Shown: in pieces, positions 27,332 to 35,472 of the stretch
Layout: the number at the start of each line of letters is the position of its first letter
Numbering within the stretch: the stretch's first letter is position 1
Assembly (NCBI GenBank): GCA_011046365.1
Contig: DSAS01000067.1
Span: forward strand, 1-38,966
Source: Fidelibacterota bacterium
GTDB taxonomy: Bacteria; Fidelibacterota; UBA2242
Reading direction: 5' to 3'
DNA: 38,966 nt
Program-made: the position numbers and the translations under genes
Notes under the pieces: generated by a model
Told to the model about the DNA's origin: nothing
The model's database searches: none
What the model saw: only the letters and a program-made list of their open reading frames with translations

Positions 27332-27921
27332 GTACAATTCCCACATCCCTGCAAACCCTGATTGACCGCTTAGCCCGTTTTCCGGGAATCGGCAATAAGT
27401 CGGCTCAGCGACTGGCTTTTTTTATTTTGAAAAATCCGCGGGAAGAGGCGGTCGCTCTGGCAAAGGCGATTATTGACGTTAAAGACCGGATTTCTGAATG
27501 CAGCCGTTGCCACAATATCGCTGAAAATGACCCCTGCCATATCTGCTGCGATCCGAAACGGGATCAGACAACCCTGTGCATCGTACAGGATGTCATGGAT
27601 GTATTGGCGATCGAAAAAACCGGACGGTACCGTGGTCTCTATCATGTATTAGGGGGCGTTTTATCGCCACTCAACGGTATCGGTCCCGAAGATTTGCATA
27701 TTGACGATCTGATGACCCGCCTGGAAAATGTGAGCGAAGTGATTCTAGCTATCAACCCCAGCCGGGACGGCGAAACAACCTCCCTTTACTTACAAAAATT
27801 GTTAAAGGACAAAGGTGTTCGGATTAGTCGGATCGCCCAGGGATTGCCGATGGGCATTGACCTGGAATATGCCGACGAACTGACCTTAACGAAAGCGCTG
27901 GAAGGCAGAACACAATTGTAA
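27328..27921 (+). CDS. recR: Recombination mediator RecR
   Basis: This 197-aa protein acts in RecFOR loading of RecA at gaps. It has the helix-hairpin-helix 'LARFPGIGNKSAQRLAFFIL', a zinc-finger region 'CSRCHNIAENDPCHICCDPKRD' with four metal-ligand cysteines plus an extra Cys, and a TOPRIM domain ('LCIVQDVMDVLAIEKTGRYRGLYHVLGGVLSPL'). The length is typical (~200 aa). It is translationally coupled to ybaB, and its stop shares one base with the pgsA ATG. recA and recX are found further along the same run. Confidence 0.97.
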   Translation: MSTIPTSLQTLIDRLARFPGIGNKSAQRLAFFILKNPREEAVALAKAIIDVKDRISECSRCHNIAENDPCHICCDPKRDQTTLCIVQDVMDVLAIEKTGRYRGLYHVLGGVLSPLNGIGPEDLHIDDLMTRLENVSEVILAINPSRDGETTSLYLQKLLKDKGVRISRIAQGLPMGIDLEYADELTLTKALEGRTQL

Positions 27922-28517
27922 TGAATAAAAATATATTTACCCGTGCTAATTTTGTCACGACAACCCGAATTATTCTAACCCCGCTCTTTTTATACTTCCT
28001 TTTCCGCGGAAGAGAATACTTCGAGATATTTGCATTGATTATATTTATTGTTGCCTCGGTTACCGATGCCTATGATGGTTATATCGCCCGCAAATACAGG
28101 GAAGAGACATCGCTGGGAAAATTTTTAGACCCATTGGCTGATAAGGTTTTGATGTCCGCCGCCTTTATCTCCTTTGTGATCATGGATTTAATTCCCCTCT
28201 GGATGGTTATTCTCGTCATTCTCCGGGATTTTATAGTGACGGGAATCCGGATTTTAATGTCTTCGCAAAATACAACCATGGTCACCCGCTCCTCAGCAAA
28301 AGCAAAGACCGGTACTCAAATCGGGGTTGTTTGTATAATTCTTGTCTATATTATAACCCAGCGCTGGAAAATATTTCTGGGAATATCAGAGTATGTCAAA
28401 ATCCTGGAAGATTATCATGTAATTTACATTCTGATGCTGCTGGTGACGATTTTTACCGTCTGGACAGGTATCGAATATATCATCGTCAATCGGAAAAAGA
28501 TTAAAGAATACCTGTAA
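27921..28517 (+). CDS. pgsA: CDP-diacylglycerol--glycerol-3-phosphate 3-phosphatidyltransferase
   Basis: This 198-aa inner-membrane enzyme makes phosphatidylglycerol phosphate. The CDP-alcohol phosphotransferase signature D-x2-D-G-x2-A-R-x8-G-x3-D-x3-D is complete, from 'DAYDGYIARK' to 'GKFLDPLADK' (~residues 51-76). Several hydrophobic helices follow, with a basic C-terminus. It is directly followed by pgpA, which removes the phosphate from its product, so two consecutive steps of phosphatidylglycerol synthesis are adjacent. It overlaps the recR stop by one base. Confidence 0.95.
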   Translation: MNKNIFTRANFVTTTRIILTPLFLYFLFRGREYFEIFALIIFIVASVTDAYDGYIARKYREETSLGKFLDPLADKVLMSAAFISFVIMDLIPLWMVILVILRDFIVTGIRILMSSQNTTMVTRSSAKAKTGTQIGVVCIILVYIITQRWKIFLGISEYVKILEDYHVIYILMLLVTIFTVWTGIEYIIVNRKKIKEYL

Positions 28518-28522
28518 ATATT

Positions 28523-28990
28523 TTGAAGAATTTATCCCTGATCAAGACTTTAGCCTCTTTCTTTTATGTGGGTTATCTGCCGGTTGCTCCCGGCACCTGG
28601 GCAAGCCTGCTGGCAATGCTGATTTGGGTGCTACTGCCGATTCAATCAGCCGTAATCCGTACAATTATCGTCAGCAGCGCATTCCTGGTGGGTATTTATG
28701 TGTCAAATTTATCGGAACTTCGGTCCGGGATCAGCGATCCCTCTTATGTGGTTATTGACGAGGTTGCCGGCATGTGGCTGGCGTTGCTGCTCCTGCCCCG
28801 GATTGAATATCCACAATCCCTCATTTGGGCGCTAATCGCCTTCGCTGTTTTCCGCATTTTCGATATTACGAAAGTCTTTCCCATCAACAAACTGGAAAAC
28901 ATGAGTGGCGGGTTCGGAATTATGATGGACGATATTGCTGCCGGTCTGTTTACCGCCGTACTACTCAATCTGTTTATCTGGATTTTCTGA
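28523..28990 (+). CDS. pgpA: Phosphatidylglycerophosphatase A
   Basis: This 155-aa multi-spanning membrane phosphatase converts phosphatidylglycerol phosphate to phosphatidylglycerol. 'GYLPVAPGTWASLLAM' near residue 18, the conserved 'DPSYVVIDEVAGMW' near 73, and the C-terminal 'FRIFDITKVFPINKLENMSGGFGIMMDDIAAGL' pattern identify the family. The start is a TTG at 28523, 5 bp after pgsA, without a good ribosome-binding site, so translation may depend on coupling to pgsA. cinA starts 2 bp after its stop. Confidence 0.94.
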   Translation: MKNLSLIKTLASFFYVGYLPVAPGTWASLLAMLIWVLLPIQSAVIRTIIVSSAFLVGIYVSNLSELRSGISDPSYVVIDEVAGMWLALLLLPRIEYPQSLIWALIAFAVFRIFDITKVFPINKLENMSGGFGIMMDDIAAGLFTAVLLNLFIWIF

Positions 28991-28992
28991 AA

Positions 28993-30228
28993 ATGATCGT
29001 AAAAATCATCGCCATAGGCAGTGAATTGCTGAGCGGTTCATCCACTGATACCAATTCGCAATTTATCATCAATGCGCTGAAATCGGTGGGAATCTCCGTT
29101 GCTTCCGTGAAAATTGTCGGTGATGAGATTGAAGCCATTACCGGCGCCCTTGCGAGTGAAAATGACGCCGATATCCTGCTGATTACCGGCGGACTCGGAC
29201 CAACCCATGATGATCGGACGGTAAAAGCGGCAGCGCAGTATTTTGATTCGGCGATTGTATTCAGCGAGGTCGTCATGCAGCACATACAGGCGCTCTTTGA
29301 AGTGCGGGGAATTGCCGAACTGAGCGAGGCAAACCGACGGCAGGCGCTGGTTCCTGAAAAAGCGGAATTGATCCCGAACTATTACGGCACTGCGCCGGGA
29401 TTGATATTCAAGAAGGGGAAAACAGTCTATTATTTTATGCCGGGTGTTCCGGTGGAAATGGAACGCATGTTCGCCGAAAATATCCTGCCGATACTGCAGA
29501 CGTCTGGCACCGAGCCGATTTTATCGGCAGTGATTCGGACTACCGGCGTGCCTGAATCGGTACTTTTTCAGAAGATTGAGCAGTGGATTGAAATTAATCA
29601 GGATTTGGCGGTCTCAATTTTGCCCCATTTCCCGGAAGTGCATATTGTAATTACAAAATCTTCACCAAATATCACCCGACCTTTACTTGATAAAAAACTG
29701 GATGAAGTTACCGCCATTTTAGGCGATGATATTTACGGCTATGATGCAGACACCCTGGAATCCGTGGTTGCCAAACAGTTATTAAAAAATAATTTAACGA
29801 TTGCTATAGCCGAGTCATGCACCGGCGGATTGATTGCTCATCGCCTGACCAATATTTCCGGCAGCTCAGCCTATTTTCAGCAGGGAATAATCTGCTATAG
29901 TAACCGCTCGAAAATTGAAAACCTGGGTGTGCGGGAGAAGACGCTGGCGGATTTTGGCGCCGTCAGTCGGCAGACGGCTCAGGAAATGGCGGTGAACATT
30001 CGCCGAATCGCCAATAGTGATATCGGTTTGAGTACCACTGGAATAGCCGGACCAACCGGCGGTTCACCGGAAAAGCCGGTGGGGACGGTTTTTATTGGAC
30101 TTGCCAGCGGTGATCATAAGGGGACATTTCATTTCCGGTACAATCGCGACCGGCTGTCCAATAAAATTTACTTCTCCCAGATGGCTCTCAATCAATTGCG
30201 ATTAGATATGAAGGCAAGCTATGAATAA
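28993..30228 (+). CDS. cinA: CinA-family protein with C-terminal NMN amidohydrolase-like domain
   Basis: This 411-aa two-domain protein has an N-terminal MoaB/MogA-like domain ('IIAIGSELLSGSSTDTNSQFI', 'LLITGGLGPTHDD', 'MPGVPVEME'), which in characterised members has ADP-ribose pyrophosphatase activity. The C-terminal PncC domain ('IAIAESCTGGLIAHRLTNIS', 'STTGIAGPTGGSPEKPVGTV') deamidates nicotinamide mononucleotide. I placed the start at ATG 28993, which begins the conserved strand; the open frame extends upstream through pgpA but carries no conserved sequence. It overlaps thpR by 8 bp. Co-localisation with recA is widespread in bacteria. Confidence 0.94.
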   Translation: MIVKIIAIGSELLSGSSTDTNSQFIINALKSVGISVASVKIVGDEIEAITGALASENDADILLITGGLGPTHDDRTVKAAAQYFDSAIVFSEVVMQHIQALFEVRGIAELSEANRRQALVPEKAELIPNYYGTAPGLIFKKGKTVYYFMPGVPVEMERMFAENILPILQTSGTEPILSAVIRTTGVPESVLFQKIEQWIEINQDLAVSILPHFPEVHIVITKSSPNITRPLLDKKLDEVTAILGDDIYGYDADTLESVVAKQLLKNNLTIAIAESCTGGLIAHRLTNISGSSAYFQQGIICYSNRSKIENLGVREKTLADFGAVSRQTAQEMAVNIRRIANSDIGLSTTGIAGPTGGSPEKPVGTVFIGLASGDHKGTFHFRYNRDRLSNKIYFSQMALNQLRLDMKASYE

Positions 30229-30787
30229 ACGGCTCTTTATTGCAGTGGACGTCTCGGAACAGACCCGGTCTCTGATTCGGGCAATTCAATCGGAACTGCA
30301 TTTTTTTAAAAACAATATCCGTTTCATCAGCCCTCAGAATGTTCACGTGACTCTGAAATTTCTGGGTGATGTATCAAGCGACCAAATTTTACCGGTCATT
30401 TCAAAGGTTGAAAGTTGTGTTAGCAGTTTTCAAAATTTTAATTATATTTGTGAAGGGACCGGAGTTTTCCCCAATATAAAAAAACCAAGAGTGCTCTGGC
30501 TCGGCATCACTGAAGGATCGGAAAATTTGAGAGAACTGAGTTGGAAATTAAATGATTCGTTGCGAAAACTGCCTGTACAGCAGGAAGATAAAGAGTATCG
30601 CTCACATATAACATTAGGACGCGTGAAGCATTATAACTATCGGGAAAATAATTTGAATCTAAGCAACTTTTTAGCCATGAAGTTTGAAAAAACCATCAAT
30701 AATGTGGCTGAAATGGTCCTGTACGAGAGTTTTTTAAGACCTAAAGGGGCAATTTACAAAGCCATTCACAAATTTAAACTAAAATAG
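30221..30787 (+). CDS. thpR: RNA 2',3'-cyclic phosphodiesterase (2H family)
   Basis: This 188-aa 2H phosphoesterase carries the two catalytic H-x-T motifs, 'HVTLKFLG' near residue 43 and 'HITLGRVK' near 127. The N-terminal '[19 protein letters not shown]' is characteristic of the ThpR/LigT branch. Members hydrolyse 2',3'-cyclic phosphates and were first noted for RNA-ligase activity. It sits between cinA and recA; a cinA-ligT-recA type cluster is known in Deinococcus. It overlaps cinA by 8 bp and ends 17 bp before recA. The middle of the gene is more AT-rich than its neighbours. Confidence 0.94.
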   Translation: MNKRLFIAVDVSEQTRSLIRAIQSELHFFKNNIRFISPQNVHVTLKFLGDVSSDQILPVISKVESCVSSFQNFNYICEGTGVFPNIKKPRVLWLGITEGSENLRELSWKLNDSLRKLPVQQEDKEYRSHITLGRVKHYNYRENNLNLSNFLAMKFEKTINNVAEMVLYESFLRPKGAIYKAIHKFKLK

Positions 30788-30804
30788 AGACAGGAGTATC
30801 CATT

Positions 30805-31839
30805 ATGACAACATCAGATGCAAATAAGGAGCGGGCTCTCGATCTGGCGGTTTCTCAGATTGATCGTCAGTTCGGAAAAGGTTCGATTATGCGCCTTGGT
30901 GACGAGAGTATCAAGATCGCTGCTGAAGTGATCTCAACCGGCTGTCTGACACTGGATGCTGCGATTGGTATCGGTGGAATCCCCCGTGGTCGGATTACCG
31001 AGATTTACGGACCTGAATCCTCAGGTAAAACCACATTGGCGTTGCACGTGGTGGCGGAAGCCCAAAAAAAGGGCGGATATGCGGCTTTTATTGATGCCGA
31101 GCATGCCTTAGACCCCAATTATGCTGCCAAACTGGGCGTCAAGACCAAAGATTTACTAATTTCACAGCCGGATAACGGCGAGCAGGCGCTGGAGATTACG
31201 GAGACGTTGGTACGCAGTAATGCCATTGATGTGATCGTAATTGATTCGGTAGCGGCGCTGGTTCCCCGTGCCGAGTTGGAAGGTGAGATGGGCGATTCCC
31301 ACGTCGGACTGCAGGCACGTCTGATGTCGCAGGCACTGCGCAAACTCACCGGCGCCGTCAATAAATCGCATACCTCCGTTATTTTTATTAATCAGATTCG
31401 CGAGAAAATCGGGGTGATGTTCGGCAATCCGGAGACCACCACCGGCGGACGTGCTTTGAAATTCTACACATCAATACGTCTGGAAATCCGGCGGATCGGC
31501 TCTCTCAAAGAGGGCAACAGCAATATCGGTAACCGGGTGAAGGTCAAAGTTGTCAAAAATAAGATGGCGCCGCCATTCCGGGAAACGGAATTCGATATCA
31601 TGTACGGCGCGGGCATTTCTTATGAAGGTGATGTGCTGGATGCCGCCGTAGAGGGAGATATCGTTCAGAAGAGCGGCTCCTGGTACTCCTTCGGAGACGA
31701 GCGGATCGGTCAGGGACGCGAGAATGCCAGGCAATATCTGCTGGAAAACCGGGAAACCTTTGCGAAAATTGAGACACAGGTTCGGGAATTTTTAGGCATT
31801 GCTAAAAAACCGGAACCTGCAGAAGATAAAAGCAAATAG
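30805..31839 (+). CDS. recA: RecA recombinase
   Basis: This 344-aa strand-exchange ATPase has Walker A 'GPESSGKTT' near residue 71, '[10 protein letters not shown]', Walker B '[15 protein letters not shown]', the L1/L2 DNA-binding regions ('[19 protein letters not shown]', '[14 protein letters not shown]') and '[13 protein letters not shown]'. The C-terminal tail is short and charged. The length is standard (~345 aa). A GAG-type purine site precedes ATG 30805. No convincing LexA-type operator (CTGT-N8-ACAG or GAAC-N4-GTTC) is visible in the 17-bp gap upstream, so any damage control would act on an earlier promoter of the run. recX follows 5 bp after its stop. Confidence 0.98.
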   Translation: MTTSDANKERALDLAVSQIDRQFGKGSIMRLGDESIKIAAEVISTGCLTLDAAIGIGGIPRGRITEIYGPESSGKTTLALHVVAEAQKKGGYAAFIDAEHALDPNYAAKLGVKTKDLLISQPDNGEQALEITETLVRSNAIDVIVIDSVAALVPRAELEGEMGDSHVGLQARLMSQALRKLTGAVNKSHTSVIFINQIREKIGVMFGNPETTTGGRALKFYTSIRLEIRRIGSLKEGNSNIGNRVKVKVVKNKMAPPFRETEFDIMYGAGISYEGDVLDAAVEGDIVQKSGSWYSFGDERIGQGRENARQYLLENRETFAKIETQVREFLGIAKKPEPAEDKSK

Positions 31840-31844
31840 ATCCA

Positions 31845-32507
31845 TTGAACAGCCGGGAAAACAGTACCAATGATGACCGCCCGTGCGGCACAGTAACCCA
31901 AATAGCATTCCAGAAAAAGAGGGCTCAGCGGCGATCGGTTTTTATTGATGGCGAGTATGCTTTCGGCGTATCTGAAGCAACCTTTCAGCAATTTCACTTG
32001 CAACCGGGTCAGGTCCTTTCTGCCAGACAGATTGAAATTATCAAATCCCATGAAGAGTTTGAGAGGGCGAAGGAGCTGGCACTAAAATACCTGGCGCTGC
32101 GCATGCGCAGCGATTTTGAATTAAAATCCTATCTGAAACGAAAAGGGTTTCCCGCAGTGGTCGTCCGGCGGGTGCTTTTTTACTGTCATGAGCTGCGCTA
32201 TCTCGACGATAGGAAATATGCGGAGATGCTGGTCAGGGATATGTGCCACATCAATCGTTACGGACGCTATAAAATGGTGGCACAACTGCGAAAACGGGGA
32301 ATATCGCCGGAAATCATCAGGCAGGTGCTGAGCGAACTCATTGACGAAAGTGAACAAAAAAGAATCGCTCTGAAACTGGCGACGAAAAAACTGGCATCCC
32401 TGCAAAATGATGAAAAGAGCCGGGAAAAGTTATATCGCTATCTGAAACAGAGGGGTTTTAGCTATTCAGTAATATCCGATGCGGTAAACCGGTTATTAAA
32501 ATCCTAA
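31845..32507 (+). CDS. recX: RecA modulator RecX
   Basis: This 220-aa all-helical protein binds RecA filaments and modulates them. It shows three tandem three-helix units: 'LKYLALRMRSDFELKSYLKRKGFP', 'YRYKMVAQ'-type central repeats with 'LRKRGISPEIIRQVL', and 'LYRYLKQRGFSYSVISDAV' near the C-terminus. It lies immediately after recA. An apparent ~60-residue N-terminal extension, including 'RRSVFIDGEYAFGVSEATFQQF', is as found in longer RecX forms. No ATG is available near the expected N-terminus; TTG 31845 is the likely start but its ribosome-binding site is weak, so the first ~20 residues are uncertain. Confidence 0.9.
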   Translation: MNSRENSTNDDRPCGTVTQIAFQKKRAQRRSVFIDGEYAFGVSEATFQQFHLQPGQVLSARQIEIIKSHEEFERAKELALKYLALRMRSDFELKSYLKRKGFPAVVVRRVLFYCHELRYLDDRKYAEMLVRDMCHINRYGRYKMVAQLRKRGISPEIIRQVLSELIDESEQKRIALKLATKKLASLQNDEKSREKLYRYLKQRGFSYSVISDAVNRLLKS

Positions 32508-32510
32508 TAA

Positions 32511-32552
32511 AAAATCCACATATTTTGTATATTTGAAAGTCGTGGATATTTT
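32511..32552. terminator. Inverted repeat between recX and the hybrid kinase gene
   Basis: ATCCAC (32514-32519) pairs with GTGGAT (32542-32547), extended by flanking A and T runs, around a 22-base AT-rich loop. A TATTTT tail follows on the + strand. It could end recA-recX transcription or act as an operator for the kinase gene. The loop is long, so support is modest. Confidence 0.3.
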
Positions 32553-32565
32553 GCGGATTTTCATT

Positions 32566-35355
32566 ATGAAGAACAACGTTAAATTAATTATATTATTGCT
32601 GACAATTTCGCTGAGCCAACTTTATGCAAGTAGTGTATCCGGCGGTGAAACAGCGACTTACAAGTTTCTTGCCGATGATAATTTTCCGCCTTATAACTTT
32701 GTTGAGCATGGTCAGGCAGTCGGTTTTTGCGTTGACCTGATGAAGCGGATTGCCGAATTGATGGATTTTCAGGTGGAAATCGAAGCGGGTCGCTGGGAGG
32801 ATGTTCGGCGTGCCGTCGAAAGGGGTGAAGCCGATGGAGTCCTAGCAATGTTCTACTCCGTAGAAAGGGATAAAATCCTGGATTTTTCGATACCACATTC
32901 ATCGGCAGTGCATACGATTTTTGTGCACGATAAATCCCCGGTAAAATCCCGGGCTGATCTACAGGACCGGAAAATAATTGTTCAGACCGGCGATATTATG
33001 CACGATTATCTCGTTCAGAATGAAATTACAACATCAATCATTACAGTTGATCATCCCAAGGATGCTATCCTTCTGCTGTCCCATGAAATTTACGATTGTG
33101 CGCTGATCAGTAAGGTGCAGGGGGATTATTTTATCAGAAAATACAACCAGGATAACATCATTAATCTGGAGGATTATTATCCGCCGCGGGATTTCTGCTT
33201 TGCCGTTTATAACAATCCGAAGCTACTGAACCAGCTCAATGAGGGGCTGATAATCCTGCAATCCAGCGGAGAGCACAAAGCCCTTTTCCAGAAATGGATG
33301 ACACCCTCCGGAGACCGGAATCTCTTCTCATATCCTCTGGCTCGCTATGTTATTGCCGGGATCAGCATTCTTTTATTCGTTATCTTACTGACATTGGTCT
33401 GGATCCGGTCGCTGCAGCGGAGTGTCGCCCGCAAAACGGAGGAAATTCAGAACGAAAACCGGCAACGCAAAGAAATTGAAGCGGCGCTCAGAGCCAGCGA
33501 GGAAAATTTCCGCTCTCTGGTTGAAAACGCCTTTGATGGAATTTTAATCAATGATATAGACGGAAATTATATTTATGCCAATCATAATGCGGCGGAAATA
33601 ACCGGTTATCCGGTGACGGTTTTATTGAATTTGAGTATCAAGGATCTGACACCGGCGGAGTATGTTGATGAAGTGCTGACGGCATCCCGAAAGAGAATCC
33701 GGGGAGAGTCGGTTCACCATTTTTTTGAATCCTCCTTGCAACGTAAAGATGGTACGATTGTTCCGATTGAAGTGGTCGCTTCCAAAACCTTCTGGCATGG
33801 TCAGCCGGCGGATTTAGTGTTTATCCGGGACATATCTCTCCGCAAACAGATGGAATGGGCGTTACAGAACAGCGAAATGAACTTTCGTCAGATTGTGGAG
33901 CGCTCCAATGACGCCATCTACGTGCAGCAGGACGACCGGTTTGTGCTGGTGAATCCGGCGCTGGTGAAGTTGATAGAATACAATCGGGAAGAGTTACTGA
34001 GTGCTGATTTCGATTTTATTGAATTTGTAGACGCTTCCGATCAGGCAAAAATCCGGGCACGTTACGAGAGTCGTGACCATAAGATTCGCATCAGTAAGCG
34101 TTGCGAATTCAGGGCAAGAACCAAGAGCGGCAGAACCCTGGATGTGGAAATTAGCGCCTCGAAAATTATCTGGAACAACCGACCAGCCAGCCTCGGCATC
34201 ATTCGGGATTTGACGCGCTACAAACGGATGCAGGAAGAGGCATTCAAGATTGAAAAACTGGATTCCATTGGTGTATTAGCCGGCGGAATCGCCCACGATT
34301 TCAACAACATTCTGTCGGTACTTTTAGGCAACGTTCAACTCATTAAATTAAAGATCGGCAAAGGCGAAGACCTCATTAAATACCTGACCCGAATCGAAGA
34401 GACCATCTCCAGAGCCACGGGCTTGACCCAGCAGCTGCTGACCTTTTCCAAAGGGGGCGAACCGGTGGTAGAAGTGGCTTCGCTGGCGGAGTTAATTCGT
34501 GAAGTGGTGCCTTTTACATTGACCGGCAGCAATGTCAAAGCGGAGTTTCTGATAGAAAAAGACCTCTATCCGGTGGAAATGGATATCAATCAGATTTCCC
34601 AGGTTTTAACCAATATCGTCATCAATGCCAAACAGGCAATGCCCAACGGCGGTACACTGACCGTTGAAGCAAACAATGTGATTATTGAAACCGGAGATTT
34701 AGCCGGCGGTCTGGAGCCCGGAGAATATGTCAAAGTAGCCGTCATTGATCAGGGCATCGGGATTCCCGCAAAGATCATTGACAAGATATTTGATCCATTC
34801 TTCAGTACCAAGAGTTCCGGCAGCGGGCTTGGTTTGGCGACCTGTTATTCCATTATTCAAAAACATGGAGGTCATATTACAGTCTCGTCTCAGCCCGGAG
34901 AGGGGACAACCTTTACTATCTATCTGCCCGGCACAAAGAAACGTTTGAAAAAAGCTGAAAAGGTCACGCTGAAGCAGAAATTTCAGGGTCGTGTGCTTCT
35001 GATGGATGATGAGGAGTCGGTACGGGATTTTATGAGCAGTATGCTGGAAAATCTGGGATTCAACGTTGATGCCGTTAAAGATGGAGAGCAGGCTGTGAAT
35101 CAATATCGCACGGCGCTGCAGGACGGTTCGGCTTATGATCTGGTGATACTCGATCTGACCATTCCCGGCAGCAAAGGGGGCAAAGAGGTTTTGAAAGACC
35201 TGCAAACCATTCAGCCCGATCTCGTGGCGCTGGCTTACAGCGGGTACGCCGATGATCCGGTCATCAGCCGACCGACGGAATATGGCTTCAAAGCCGCTTT
35301 CAGCAAGCCTTTCTCGGTGGATACACTGATTAACATCCTTTCTGCGGTAATTTAA
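32566..35355 (+). CDS. Hybrid sensor histidine kinase with SBP_bac_3 sensor, two PAS domains and receiver
   Basis: This is a 929-aa inner-membrane kinase. A signal helix (residues 1-~21) is followed by a periplasmic amino-acid-binding-protein-like domain, ~30-255 ('LADDNFPPYNF', 'VGFCVDLMKRIAELM', 'GVLAMFYSVERDKILDFSIP'). A membrane helix at ~262-284 leads to PAS 1 (~307-430), PAS 2 (~433-555), a HisKA-type dimerisation helix with H577 in 'GGIAHDFNN', and the ATPase domain ('NIVINAKQAMPNGG', 'DQGIGIPAKI', 'GSGLGLATCYSI'). A C-terminal receiver has phospho-Asp D863 in 'LVILDLTIPG' and Lys in 'FSKPF'. I chose ATG 32566 for the signal peptide; a TTG at 32533 is in frame. No separate regulator gene adjoins it. 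Ligand is probably a small polar molecule such as an amino acid (inference). Confidence 0.92.
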   Translation: MKNNVKLIILLLTISLSQLYASSVSGGETATYKFLADDNFPPYNFVEHGQAVGFCVDLMKRIAELMDFQVEIEAGRWEDVRRAVERGEADGVLAMFYSVERDKILDFSIPHSSAVHTIFVHDKSPVKSRADLQDRKIIVQTGDIMHDYLVQNEITTSIITVDHPKDAILLLSHEIYDCALISKVQGDYFIRKYNQDNIINLEDYYPPRDFCFAVYNNPKLLNQLNEGLIILQSSGEHKALFQKWMTPSGDRNLFSYPLARYVIAGISILLFVILLTLVWIRSLQRSVARKTEEIQNENRQRKEIEAALRASEENFRSLVENAFDGILINDIDGNYIYANHNAAEITGYPVTVLLNLSIKDLTPAEYVDEVLTASRKRIRGESVHHFFESSLQRKDGTIVPIEVVASKTFWHGQPADLVFIRDISLRKQMEWALQNSEMNFRQIVERSNDAIYVQQDDRFVLVNPALVKLIEYNREELLSADFDFIEFVDASDQAKIRARYESRDHKIRISKRCEFRARTKSGRTLDVEISASKIIWNNRPASLGIIRDLTRYKRMQEEAFKIEKLDSIGVLAGGIAHDFNNILSVLLGNVQLIKLKIGKGEDLIKYLTRIEETISRATGLTQQLLTFSKGGEPVVEVASLAELIREVVPFTLTGSNVKAEFLIEKDLYPVEMDINQISQVLTNIVINAKQAMPNGGTLTVEANNVIIETGDLAGGLEPGEYVKVAVIDQGIGIPAKIIDKIFDPFFSTKSSGSGLGLATCYSIIQKHGGHITVSSQPGEGTTFTIYLPGTKKRLKKAEKVTLKQKFQGRVLLMDDEESVRDFMSSMLENLGFNVDAVKDGEQAVNQYRTALQDGSAYDLVILDLTIPGSKGGKEVLKDLQTIQPDLVALAYSGYADDPVISRPTEYGFKAAFSKPFSVDTLINILSAVI

Positions 35356-35378
35356 AAACCAATCATAAAGCCTGGTTT
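35356..35378 (+). terminator. Weak hairpin after the kinase gene
   Basis: AAACCA (35356-35361) is perfectly complementary to TGGTTT (35373-35378) with an 11-base loop, just after the kinase stop. There is no T tract beyond the stem, so this is only a possible terminator. Confidence 0.25.
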
Positions 35379-35472
35379 ATCGCTTGATTATTGAGTATGG
35401 AGAAAATAACTTACCTTCTTTAAAAATGAAGGAGTTGATTATCAATAGAGAAGTTCGAAATACTGGAGAAGA

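Noticed and set aside
30560-30804. Possible SOS box ahead of recA (CTGTACAG within thpR)
   Set aside because: The palindrome lacks the 8-base spacer of CTGT-N8-ACAG and lies inside the thpR coding region, far from a plausible promoter.
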